DNA of 38,201 nucleotides from Bacillota bacterium (GTDB lineage: Bacteria > Bacillota > Clostridia > Christensenellales > UBA3700): positions 1-38,201 of the forward strand of contig JAEWXG010000013.1 of the NCBI GenBank assembly GCA_023396095.1, in the 5' to 3' direction. The notes beneath the pieces were generated by a model. The model did not search any database and was not told the origin of the DNA. It was given only the letters and a program-made list of their open reading frames with translations. Positions 17,782 to 25,082 of this stretch are shown here, piece after piece (within the stretch, counting starts at the first letter, position 1; every line of letters starts with the position of its first letter). The position numbers and the translations under genes are program-made.

Positions 17782-17810
17782 ATTATATTAATATAGCCCA
17801 TGTTAGTCAA
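17782..17810 (-). promoter_or_regulatory. Promoter of the rpmE-prmC-prfA operon
   Basis: On the minus strand TTGACT is followed by exactly 17 bases and a perfect TATAAT. It lies about 32 bases upstream of the rpmE start. This is one of the best sigma-A-type promoters in the window. The rest of 17811-18010 shows nothing further. Confidence 0.8.
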
Positions 17811-18013
17811 GGAAAAAGATTGCAATTCCTACTTATCGTTAGACAATGAGTATTAATACAACAATATTTTAATTTATTTATTAGCAAACCATACTCATTT
17901 GTTTTAAACAATCCATATTCAATTCCAATTATCAAAAAATATTAAATTCTTACATTAACTAGAATGCAGCATAATTTGTTAAATATTATATCTTTTTCAC
18001 ATAACACAATTAT

Positions 18014-18021
18014 GTTATAAT
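18014..18021 (+). promoter_or_regulatory. Extended -10 promoter for the MDR-spoVG pair
   Basis: GTTATAAT preceded by T forms TGTTATAAT, a perfect extended -10, ending 18 bases before the start codon. The -35 region (TTTTTC) is poor, as is common with extended -10 promoters. The ribosome site GGAG follows at 18031. Confidence 0.65.
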
Positions 18022-18039
18022 ATTTTCAATGGAGAAACT

Positions 18040-19020
18040 ATGCAATCTTGGAAATTAATTGAACCTAAAAAACTTGAATTAATAGAAACTACTGATAATG
18101 ATTTTTTACAAGATCAAAACTATGCAAAAATTAAAATTTCTTTAGCCAATATTACAAGCAGCGACATGGGTGTTTTTACTGGAAGCTATAAATATACACA
18201 ATATCCAATTGGTCCAGGGAGATCTGCAGTCGGCTACATAAGCGAATCAGCAAACTCCTACTACAAAAAAGGTCAAAGAATTTTTTTAACACCATATCAA
18301 AAAAATAAAGCAGATAAAACACTTATTGCTGGAACGGATTTTGATGGATACCTTGCTAATTTTGCAACTGTCCCTACAACTCACATTATTGAATTGCCGG
18401 ATAGCGTAAAAGAAGATGAAGCCATTTTTATTGATGATATCGCACTAGCGTATTCCACATTATCTCTTCTAAATGTAAAACAAGGAGAATATGTTCTTTT
18501 AATTGGATCATCATTTAAAAATATTATTGCTGCACAATTAATCATATATCGTCAAGCTATACCTATTATTTTAGATAATGATGATAATAGATTGAAAACA
18601 GCAGAATCGTTAGGCATATATTATACAATTAATAAAAATTTAAAAAATGAAAAACAGAGAATTAAGGAAATAACTTCCGGAAATTTTGTTAAGTATTTAA
18701 TATTTGATACAGATAGTTTTTCAGATTCTCGCGATATTCTTTCATATTTAGGACAAGATGGTAAATTGTGTTTTATGGGATTTAATAAAATGCCTAATGC
18801 ATTAAACATTAATATCGCTCCATTAATCAAAAATGAAATATCAATTATTTCCTCAAATACAGGAAAAGATCATATAACTGCAGCAATCAATGCTTTAGCA
18901 AATTCAATAGTTGATGTCCACAATTTAATTGAAAATAGAGGAGAATTAAATTCTGCAGATAAATTTATAAATGAATTATCAACACAATGTACATATTTTA
19001 AAAATATTATCAAGTGTTAA
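18040..19020 (+). CDS. Medium-chain dehydrogenase/reductase-like protein without zinc ligands
   Basis: This 326-residue protein follows the MDR layout: a GroES-like N-terminal part (ISLANITSSDMGVFTGSY, then YPIGPGRSAVGYI), a central Rossmann part and a C-terminal return. The residues that normally bind catalytic zinc are missing. The Cys of ICGTD-type motifs is Ser (about 40-41), and the GHE of the second motif is GRS (60-62). The dinucleotide loop is also degenerate (LLIGSSFKN instead of GxGxxG), while a strand ending ILDNDDNR remains. It may be a zinc-free oxidoreductase or a non-catalytic relative. The start is fixed by GGAG five bases upstream. It runs 14 bases ahead of spoVG, so the two are likely co-transcribed. 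Confidence 0.75.
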   Translation: MQSWKLIEPKKLELIETTDNDFLQDQNYAKIKISLANITSSDMGVFTGSYKYTQYPIGPGRSAVGYISESANSYYKKGQRIFLTPYQKNKADKTLIAGTDFDGYLANFATVPTTHIIELPDSVKEDEAIFIDDIALAYSTLSLLNVKQGEYVLLIGSSFKNIIAAQLIIYRQAIPIILDNDDNRLKTAESLGIYYTINKNLKNEKQRIKEITSGNFVKYLIFDTDSFSDSRDILSYLGQDGKLCFMGFNKMPNALNINIAPLIKNEISIISSNTGKDHITAAINALANSIVDVHNLIENRGELNSADKFINELSTQCTYFKNIIKC

Positions 19021-19034
19021 AATAGGGGATGCTT

Positions 19035-19292
19035 ATGGAAATTACAAGTGTAAAAGTGAAATTAATCGAAGGCTCACAAACTAAGTTGAAAGCTGTTGCT
19101 AGTGTTACTATTGATAATGCTATTAGTATACACGATATCAAAATTTTAGATGGCGATAAAGGAATATTTATAGCAATGCCTAGCAGAAAAAATAGCGCTG
19201 GTGAATTTAAGGATATTGTTCATGCAATCAATTCTGAAACGCGTTCTATTTTAACTGACAAAATTCTAGAAGAATATAATAAATTAATCTAA
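19035..19292 (+). CDS. spoVG: SpoVG family regulator
   Basis: This 85-residue protein matches SpoVG: MEITSVKVKLIE, LKAVASVTIDNAISIHDIKILDGDKG and IFIAMPSRKN in order, the hallmark blocks of this family. SpoVG is a nucleic-acid-binding regulator involved in septation, sporulation and gene control in Bacillota and some spirochaetes. It occurs in non-spore-formers too, so it does not prove sporulation. I chose the second ATG because GGGGA lies five bases before it; the ATG six bases upstream overlaps the ribosome site. It is downstream of the MDR gene, and its transcript ends at the hairpin at 19378-19407. Confidence 0.92.
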   Translation: MEITSVKVKLIEGSQTKLKAVASVTIDNAISIHDIKILDGDKGIFIAMPSRKNSAGEFKDIVHAINSETRSILTDKILEEYNKLI

Positions 19293-19377
19293 CCTTATAA
19301 ATTTTTACTTTTTTATTTACTAAAAACTATGTAAGTTTTTACGAGGTTTGTTGGGGCCAAAATAATAAAAATACACG

Positions 19378-19407
19378 AAAAAAATAGACAAAATTTGTCT
19401 ATTTTTT
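19378..19407. terminator. Bidirectional intrinsic terminator between spoVG and rpsT
   Basis: AATAGACAAA and TTTGTCTATT pair around a minimal loop, with an A tract before and a T tract after. This shape ends transcripts from both sides and lies between the convergent spoVG and rpsT genes. Confidence 0.85.
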
Positions 19408-19425
19408 GTTATACAACTATTGTAA

Positions 19426-19710
19426 CTATTTAACAGTGTTAAATAATTTTGTTAAACTGGAAACTTTTCTTGAAACTGTATTAGCATGATATAATCCATC
19501 ACTCTTTGCTCTATTTAACAAAGAAATGCAATTATTTAATTTTTCTTCTGCTAAATTTTTATCATTAACAGCAACAGCCTCTTTGAAATCCTTGATAGCC
19601 GTTTTAATTTTTGAACGCTTACTTACATTATTTAAATTTGCCTTGTTTGCTGTTTCAACTCTTTTCTCTTGAGTAGAGCGCGCCTTTTTTTCATTCTTAT
19701 TTTCTGCCAT
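19426..19710 (-). CDS. rpsT: 30S ribosomal protein S20
   Basis: This 94-residue, very basic, helical protein fits bS20: the N-terminal KKARSTQEKRVETANKANLN stretch, SKIKTAIKDFKEAV and a C-terminal GLYHANTVSRKVSSLTKLFN, the last being the family signature (hxNxAxRxKSRLxxx). It binds 16S rRNA early in 30S assembly. TAGGAG stands seven bases before the start. It is monocistronic, with its own promoter and a shared terminator. Confidence 0.95.
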   Translation of the reverse strand: MAENKNEKKARSTQEKRVETANKANLNNVSKRSKIKTAIKDFKEAVAVNDKNLAEEKLNNCISLLNRAKSDGLYHANTVSRKVSSLTKLFNTVK

Positions 19711-19745
19711 ATGAAAACTCCTATATGAATTTTATTTGCTTGGAT

Positions 19746-19774
19746 ATTTTAACATAGAGTAATTATGAAAGCAA
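19746..19774 (-). promoter_or_regulatory. Promoter for rpsT
   Basis: On the minus strand TTGCTT is followed by 17 bases and TAAAAT, the latter preceded by TGT (extended -10). It lies about 35 bases upstream of the start codon. Confidence 0.6.
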
Positions 19775-19801
19775 GAATTATTAATTAAAAGACTTTTATA
19801 G

Positions 19802-19828
19802 GTTGATATGAACTGAAGTTCGGTTTTT
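19802..19828. repeat. Solitary copy of the ISLre2 tip
   Basis: The 27 bases beginning GTTGATATGAACTGAAGTTC match the sequence at 25083-25109 with one difference. At 25083 this sequence runs into the end of the transposase gene, so it is the IS terminus. On the minus strand similarity extends a little further (AGAATA before the A tract), but nothing of the transposase follows here. This is best read as the stump of a deleted IS of the same kind. Confidence 0.55.
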
Positions 19829-20019
19829 GGTTTATTCTTAAACTTGATTTTCATAATTTGTTTTTTTCATAATCAATCAAAAAGAATATTTTTTTAAAAC
19901 ATTTTTATAAAAGGTTAATGCGAACCTTGTATTTATGTTGTATCACACAATTTAGATCTTATTGTAATTTTTTAATAAAAAATAAAACTTATTTAAAAAC
20001 TATTTTTTGTATTATCTTC

Positions 20020-20051
20020 GTGCAACGCTGCACATGTTGTACGCGTTGTAC
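20020..20051. repeat. 9-bp tandem box, chromosomal copy
   Basis: On the minus strand GTACAACGC, GTACAACAT and GTGCAGCGT follow each other as 9-base units, then TGCAC. The same arrangement (GTACAACAT, GTACAACGT, TGTAT) occurs at 36912-36932 in the right-hand mobile segment. Both copies are preceded by a stop codon and AAAGAGAG/AAAGAGAA. The sequence stands out as GC-rich against a very AT-rich gap. Confidence 0.6.
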
Positions 20052-20064
20052 ACTGCATCTCTCT

Positions 20065-20236
20065 TTAGTCGTCCTTTGTTTTTAAATTTTCAATCAGGTT
20101 GTTGCAATTTTTAAGCTTCCTTTTTAATAATATTCTCTCTTTCTTTTCTATAATATAAATAAACCAAACAAGCCTTATTTATTACAACTATATCTTGATA
20201 TAGAAGCTCAATTTCTCCAAAAAAATACATCCTCAT
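20065..20236 (-). pseudogene. Possible decayed small gene next to the 9-bp box
   Basis: On the minus strand an ATG at 20236 opens a 41-codon frame (MRMYFFGEIELLYQDIVV, then a hydrophobic to basic run ending KKEA). The next frame continues without a stop through KRKLKNCNNLIENLKTKDD to a stop at 20065. One frameshift joins the two into a coherent small basic protein of about 56 residues. The stop is followed directly by the 9-bp box, just as the stop of the 11-residue-repeat gene is at 36946. No family is recognised. The start overlaps a strong terminator hairpin, so this is tentative. Confidence 0.25.
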
Positions 20237-20247
20237 ATTAGGATGTA
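20218..20247 (-). terminator. Intrinsic terminator of the WG-repeat gene
   Basis: On the minus strand TACATCCT pairs with AGGATGTA around a 6-base loop and is followed by seven T. It lies about 100 bases beyond the stop of the WG-repeat gene. Confidence 0.8.
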
Positions 20248-20349
20248 TAAATGCAAATTTTTCATCCAGTTTTTACTGCTCCTGGCAAACACATTTTTAT
20301 AGCCTGATTTTAGCATTTGTTTTATTTGTCAAATGTGTTTTTAAAAAAT

Positions 20350-21258
20350 CTAAACAGTTGTAAGTTTGTTTTCTTTATCGATGTTATACCATTTGCCATC
20401 TTTTTTAACACAAGCCACACCAGCATTAAATGACGTCGCTGACTCATATTCCAATGTAATAATGACATTTCCATTTTCATCTATATAGCCGCACATATAA
20501 TGACCATCTTTATATTCCGCAACTACTGCTAATCCTTCAGAAAAACTTAATGCTAAATCATATTTTGGTTCAATCCGCATTTTGTTATTCTCATCAATAT
20601 AACCAAATTTCCCATCCAATTCAACAACCGCTAAACCAGACGAAAAAAAGAATATATCATCATACTCAGGTGGTATTAAATCCTTTTTATCAATTGTCTT
20701 TAGCCCGAACTTTCCACCTTTACTAAATTTTAAATAGGAATTTTTTAATGGCTCATAATCTTCAACTTTAGGTCTTTCAAGCCCATCATGAATTGTTTTC
20801 AACCTTACATCTCTTTCTCTTGCAAAGTTGTTATTATTCTTTTTACTAAATATATCAGCTTTTTGCGTTTGTTTATCCGTAGATATTTTTTCAACTAACT
20901 GTTTTGCTGATATTTTATCATCTAATTCTTCGGCAACTTCATTTGGCCTATAATCAGCACCATATTTTCCCAATGCTTTTCTTATTTCAAAGCATTGTTT
21001 TTTACCTATTCTATGTATTTTATACATGTCATTCATGTATCGTGATGCAATATCTTTTATAGTTGTTACTTTTCCAGCTATAAGTAATTCTCGTGTTTCC
21101 ATCGAAATATCTAACTGCTCAACAGAAATATTTAAAATGTTTTCTGGCAAGTTCGGCGTGTACTCCGTAACAAATGCTTTGTTATGCCTTTTCTTTCTAA
21201 CCTTTTTTTTATGACTCTTATTATTTTGTGTAATATCAATACTAATGTTTTTTTCCAT
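20350..21258 (-). CDS. Protein with an alpha-CTD-like helical domain and WG repeats
   Basis: The 302-residue protein has three parts. A Lys/Arg-rich N-terminus (about 16-26) is followed at about 41-100 by a segment resembling the C-terminal domain of RNA polymerase alpha, a helix-hairpin-helix fold (VEQLDISMETRELLIAGKVTT, then IHRIGKKQCFEIRKALGKYG). A charged linker then leads at about 173-300 to four WG-type beta repeats (GKFGLKTIDK, GKFGYIDENNK, MCGYIDENGN, GKWYNIDKENK, each followed by a DDI/YD/YE-SFSxGLAVV unit). WG repeats are thought to bind peptides or ligands; the helical part may bind DNA or polymerase. No signal peptide. TACAAT lies seven bases before the ATG, so the message may be leaderless. 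The function is unknown. Confidence 0.75.
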   Translation of the reverse strand: MEKNISIDITQNNKSHKKKVRKKRHNKAFVTEYTPNLPENILNISVEQLDISMETRELLIAGKVTTIKDIASRYMNDMYKIHRIGKKQCFEIRKALGKYGADYRPNEVAEELDDKISAKQLVEKISTDKQTQKADIFSKKNNNNFARERDVRLKTIHDGLERPKVEDYEPLKNSYLKFSKGGKFGLKTIDKKDLIPPEYDDIFFFSSGLAVVELDGKFGYIDENNKMRIEPKYDLALSFSEGLAVVAEYKDGHYMCGYIDENGNVIITLEYESATSFNAGVACVKKDGKWYNIDKENKLTTV

Positions 21259-21265
21259 ATCCTTT

Positions 21266-21271
21266 ATTGTA
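21266..21271 (-). promoter_or_regulatory. -10 element of the WG-repeat gene, very close to the start
   Basis: TGATACAAT on the minus strand is an extended -10 box whose end is seven bases from the ATG. Transcription would begin at or within a few bases of the start codon, leaving little room for a ribosome site (AAGG only two to three bases away). No good -35 was found. Confidence 0.4.
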
Positions 21272-21522
21272 TCACAATTTTTATTATAATTTTTTTGTTA
21301 TCATCAATCTTAAATTTTGATACTCAATTTAATATTGTTTTAGCAAAATAAAGTAGAAATTGTTAACAATTACTCCATTCAATTTTAGATGACTGTTAAA
21401 GGCCTAAAAATCTACAACTCAATTTTTACAATGTTATATTGAACTTAAGTTAAAGTTCAACTTTTAGATTCCGTCATTTTGATTAAATGCGCATTATTTG
21501 TGTTATAAATAATTTTTTCTCC

Positions 21523-21552
21523 TTGTTTTTATTTATTTTATTATTATATAAT
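21523..21552 (+). promoter_or_regulatory. Promoter of the large secreted protein gene
   Basis: TTGTTT is followed by 18 bases and a perfect TATAAT, which ends six bases before the ATG at 21559. This favours that ATG over the one at 21487 and suggests a leaderless message. Confidence 0.45.
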
Positions 21553-21558
21553 ATACAT

Positions 21559-24516
21559 ATGGTTTCAAAAATTAAGATATCAAAACTAAACATACTATTT
21601 ACTAGTCTTATTGCTGTAGCAATAATTGTTTTTTTCTCTATACTACATTCTTACAATGTTAACGCAGAGGATTCTGTTTTCCCAATAAACAAAGACTTTA
21701 ATGTTACATTACTTAACAATGATGCTGCTAATTTCATCACACTAGATTATGTAGATACAGAAAACAATCAAAAAGAGTTATTTTTAGATTATGATGCAAC
21801 GGATAAAGTTTTTAAAATTCAAGTCGATAATAAATTATTAACTGTAGCAGATAAAGTTATTGATGCTTCTCAAATCCTTTATTACAAAACCAACAATACT
21901 GTTTTAATTTCAACAGAAGAATCGGAGAACAAACATATTTATTTGCTAATAATACCTAACTCAATCGAATCTCTTGATGAAGCTACTTTCAAAAATAATT
22001 ATTTTCATGAAATTGAAGCAAAAAATTTGTCTGAAATAATAACAGAAAATTTAAAACAATTTAGCATCAATAAAATAGGTAGCAATTTGCGTATTGATGC
22101 GATTGATGGTAATTCTAAAATCTTCTCCACAATAATTGAAAATTTTGAAACTTTTAATTATGATCCGATAAAAACAAATCTTGATTTTAACAAAGTTAAC
22201 TTATTGGTATCTATATCAACATATCCTAACTTAGTAACCACAGAAAATAAAGCCTTTGTTTGGAAAAGTAACGCAATAAAAATTTTTAATTGGGAAGATG
22301 GTTCTGAATTAGGCACTATCAATCTTTCTGCGCCAACAACATTCGAAAGCTTTACAATTTTGGGTGATTACTTAATTGCTGCAAAAAAAGATTCGACTGC
22401 ACCTACAACCGTGCAAGTTGAATATATCCAATTGACCAACATTGCGGGAGCAAGTTTGCTTGAGCATCTTGGCTCTATAGAAACTAATAATACTAATCTC
22501 GAAATATTTAAATCTATCAATAATACTTTACTTGTAAAATATGGAGTAGTAAAAATCGCCTACAAATATGCTTGCAATTTTGAAGCTCCTCAAGGCAACA
22601 AACTTATAAAAATTGACTATTATGGACAAGAAGCACAACTAGAAGATGATACAAATAAGTTGAAAAAACCTTCTTTCACATCAGCAATAAACGTTGGTGA
22701 AGATCTATTTGTTTACATTTATGATGACTATAAACGAATTATCCAATACAAAATTAACAAACAAAACAAAATTTATGCAGCCAATATAATCAAACAAAAT
22801 TTAGAAATTAAAAATTTAATTGCTTTTAATATTGCCAACGAACAAAAACTTTTAATATTAACAAAATCAAACAAACTACTACTATGGAGTTCTGCTGAAC
22901 AGGATAAAGAAATTACAATAATTGAAAAAACCTCAAATAACCCAAATGAGACACTAAATCCATCTAACATTGTTGATAGCGTTTATTTTGATAATAAATT
23001 ATTCTTTATATACAGTCGTGCAGAAGTTCTCGAATTGAAATTCATTGATTTTTCTTCAATCAATAATGGGGCATCAATTGAATTAGAGTCAATAAATATA
23101 GATTTAAACTCTTCAACTATTTCCACATCTCCTTCTTTATTTATGTTTGATATTACATCAAATAATATTATCCACTTTATAGATAAGAATGATGGAACGG
23201 TATACTATTTTCAATTATGCAATAATGACTCAATATTTACTGCCGAATATATGCATTTATCAATAAAAGATACAAGATTAAAAAATATTCTTGATTTCAA
23301 AGTAGATTCATTGGGTAATATATTTTTCTTAAAGTCTAATAAGTTATTTAAAATTGAAAGAAAAGATTATAACAATTTTACTGCTCAGGAAACGATTTTA
23401 TCGCAATATAATTTTTCAAATGTAGTCTCTCTATCAATTAGTCAAAATGGTAATATTTGTTTAACAGATACAAACAATCATATTTTTGCTATTTTGGAAG
23501 AAAAATATTTAAATCCTATTCAAGATGAAAATATTACTTTTGAATCTGATAATTATTTGACTCCTGGAGAAAATAAAATATTAAAACTAAAGGATAAAAC
23601 AATCTTATTTAGATATCCGGGCGATTATTCCACAGCCTTTATTCTAACTGAAGAAAGTGACTTGCAGGCCCTTTATATTAACTCGCACCGAGAATATGAT
23701 TTAGTAATTACAAAACAAGGAAGATTCGGTTTTATTAGGAAGGATAGTATTATATCTGTTATTAACGAACTTGCTATAAATGACAACCGCTTTGATGAAG
23801 TTGAATTAATTCATCAAAGTATAGAATTGGAATTAAAAGCGCATCTCTCTTTTATCCCGATCAATTTTATAGATAATAATCATAAATACAATGCATATCA
23901 AAATTCATCAAAGTTTTTAGAAAACTTATATAACCAATCAATTAAAAATTGGGTAGAAGGGTTTAAATTAAATAAATGGGAAAATTTTACACCTGCAAAA
24001 TATGAAATTTCTTCAGTTTTCACAAGCGATGTATTTTGGCAAACATCAGAAAATCATAAACCATTAATAGTTAGAGTGCGAATTTCCTCTTCTTCAGGAA
24101 ACAGTATCATTTTATATGGTCTTTACGATGAATATACTACTATTACATCTTTATCAACTCATACTGGAAAAGAAGCTAAAATCCAAGTTTCCAGCATCGG
24201 TAAAAAAGTTAAATTGTTCTCACGTGATGATCCAAATTCTCAGGTATTATACGAACTAAATGATGGCAATATAGTTTTAGTATTAACACGTAATTATGAA
24301 GAAACCGATTTTAAATTTGTTAAAGTATCATATAAAACAAAGAACAACAAAGAATACATTGGCTACGTTTATAAAGATAATTTAACAACAAATAGAATAA
24401 CTACCGCTCAAGCAAAAACTATGGGAATCGTTATATTCTCTTTATTAATTACACTACTTCAATTCTCGTTCTTTAGATATAGAAGAAAGCGTTTTGATAA
24501 AAATGATGATATCTAA
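21559..24516 (+). CDS. Large exported, membrane-anchored protein with propeller-like repeats and an SH3-like domain
   Basis: From the chosen ATG the protein has 985 residues. A basic start and hydrophobic stretch (ILFTSLIAVAIIVFFSILHS) end in NVNAED, a likely signal-peptidase site near residue 37. A long beta-rich body of about 800 residues has weak repeated units of the kind ILxxxxNxILIxxxNNxIxxW and NGNICLTDTNNHIFAI, suggesting beta-propeller blades. Near 870-945 lies a bacterial SH3-like domain (KVKLFSRDDPNSQVLYEL, ending YIGYVYKDNL), often a cell-wall binding module. One transmembrane segment at about 955-972 is followed by a basic tail (RYRRKRFDK). This makes it a type I surface protein. 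No enzyme motif was seen. It is divergent from the WG gene. An upstream ATG at 21487 would add a second hydrophobic stretch. Confidence 0.75.
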   Translation: MVSKIKISKLNILFTSLIAVAIIVFFSILHSYNVNAEDSVFPINKDFNVTLLNNDAANFITLDYVDTENNQKELFLDYDATDKVFKIQVDNKLLTVADKVIDASQILYYKTNNTVLISTEESENKHIYLLIIPNSIESLDEATFKNNYFHEIEAKNLSEIITENLKQFSINKIGSNLRIDAIDGNSKIFSTIIENFETFNYDPIKTNLDFNKVNLLVSISTYPNLVTTENKAFVWKSNAIKIFNWEDGSELGTINLSAPTTFESFTILGDYLIAAKKDSTAPTTVQVEYIQLTNIAGASLLEHLGSIETNNTNLEIFKSINNTLLVKYGVVKIAYKYACNFEAPQGNKLIKIDYYGQEAQLEDDTNKLKKPSFTSAINVGEDLFVYIYDDYKRIIQYKINKQNKIYAANIIKQNLEIKNLIAFNIANEQKLLILTKSNKLLLWSSAEQDKEITIIEKTSNNPNETLNPSNIVDSVYFDNKLFFIYSRAEVLELKFIDFSSINNGASIELESINIDLNSSTISTSPSLFMFDITSNNIIHFIDKNDGTVYYFQLCNNDSIFTAEYMHLSIKDTRLKNILDFKVDSLGNIFFLKSNKLFKIERKDYNNFTAQETILSQYNFSNVVSLSISQNGNICLTDTNNHIFAILEEKYLNPIQDENITFESDNYLTPGENKILKLKDKTILFRYPGDYSTAFILTEESDLQALYINSHREYDLVITKQGRFGFIRKDSIISVINELAINDNRFDEVELIHQSIELELKAHLSFIPINFIDNNHKYNAYQNSSKFLENLYNQSIKNWVEGFKLNKWENFTPAKYEISSVFTSDVFWQTSENHKPLIVRVRISSSSGNSIILYGLYDEYTTITSLSTHTGKEAKIQVSSIGKKVKLFSRDDPNSQVLYELNDGNIVLVLTRNYEETDFKFVKVSYKTKNNKEYIGYVYKDNLTTNRITTAQAKTMGIVIFSLLITLLQFSFFRYRRKRFDKNDDI

Positions 24517-24616
24517 TACTTGAAAATATTACATGCTTTTTAATCTCTCGCGCTATTGGTAATTTTCCATAATTGCAAAAATTTACTATGAAATTATTGT
24601 TAAAATTTTATATACA

Positions 24617-24642
24617 AAAAAACGATTCTCAAATAGAGAATC
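24617..24642. terminator. Intrinsic terminator between convergent genes
   Basis: GATTCTC and GAGAATC pair around a 5-base loop. On the minus strand it is followed by G and seven T, so it terminates acpP well. On the plus strand TGCATTTTT follows, so it may also end the large exported protein gene. Confidence 0.75.
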
Positions 24643-24763
24643 TGCATTTTTAAAATTAATTTAAACTAATCTTTTTGATTTTCAATCATTGGGAGCTCTT
24701 GAAACATACTTGGATTTTTGAGCACCTTTATTTTGATTATTAATTATTAATTGAAAAAACTAA

Positions 24764-24994
24764 TTAATTATCTACTCCATATTTTTTCATTAATCTTTCA
24801 ATGTCTGCAAAAGTTTTAACTGCTATTGCATCTTCATCTTCCAACTCAATTTGAAATTCATCCTCAATAGCTAATAAAAATTGAACTAGTTTTAAGGAAT
24901 CAGCATTTAAATCCTCTTTTAATCTAGTTGTCGATACTATCGATTCTTCATCAACTCCTAATATATCTGCCATTATATTTTTAATTTTATTCAT
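24764..24994 (-). CDS. acpP: Acyl carrier protein
   Basis: This 76-residue acidic protein carries growing fatty acyl chains on phosphopantetheine. The attachment Ser33 is in LNADSLKLVQFLLAIED, the ACP signature DSL. The start at MNKIK is chosen because GGAG lies six bases before it; the ATG twelve bases upstream overlaps that site. It has its own promoter and terminator. The usual partners (plsX, fabD/F/G, rnc) are not next to it, and an insertion sequence lies directly upstream of its promoter. Confidence 0.93.
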   Translation of the reverse strand: MNKIKNIMADILGVDEESIVSTTRLKEDLNADSLKLVQFLLAIEDEFQIELEDEDAIAVKTFADIERLMKKYGVDN

Positions 24995-25025
24995 ACTTTT
25001 CTCCATTTTTTTTTGTCATAATAGT

Positions 25026-25054
25026 ATTATATCATTGACCAACGCATATGTCAC
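25026..25054 (-). promoter_or_regulatory. Promoter of acpP
   Basis: On the minus strand GTGACA is followed by 17 bases and a perfect TATAAT. It lies about 31 bases upstream of the start. The insertion sequence begins about 28 bases beyond the -35, so the promoter is intact. Confidence 0.75.
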
Positions 25055-25082
25055 ACACCAAAACTTGATGATTTGCAAAGAC

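Noticed and set aside
24660..24740. Short minus-strand frame after acpP (GTG start, MLKNPSMFQELPMIENQKD)
   Set aside because: Only 19 codons, with stops directly upstream and no clear ribosome site. It could be a relic but cannot be supported.
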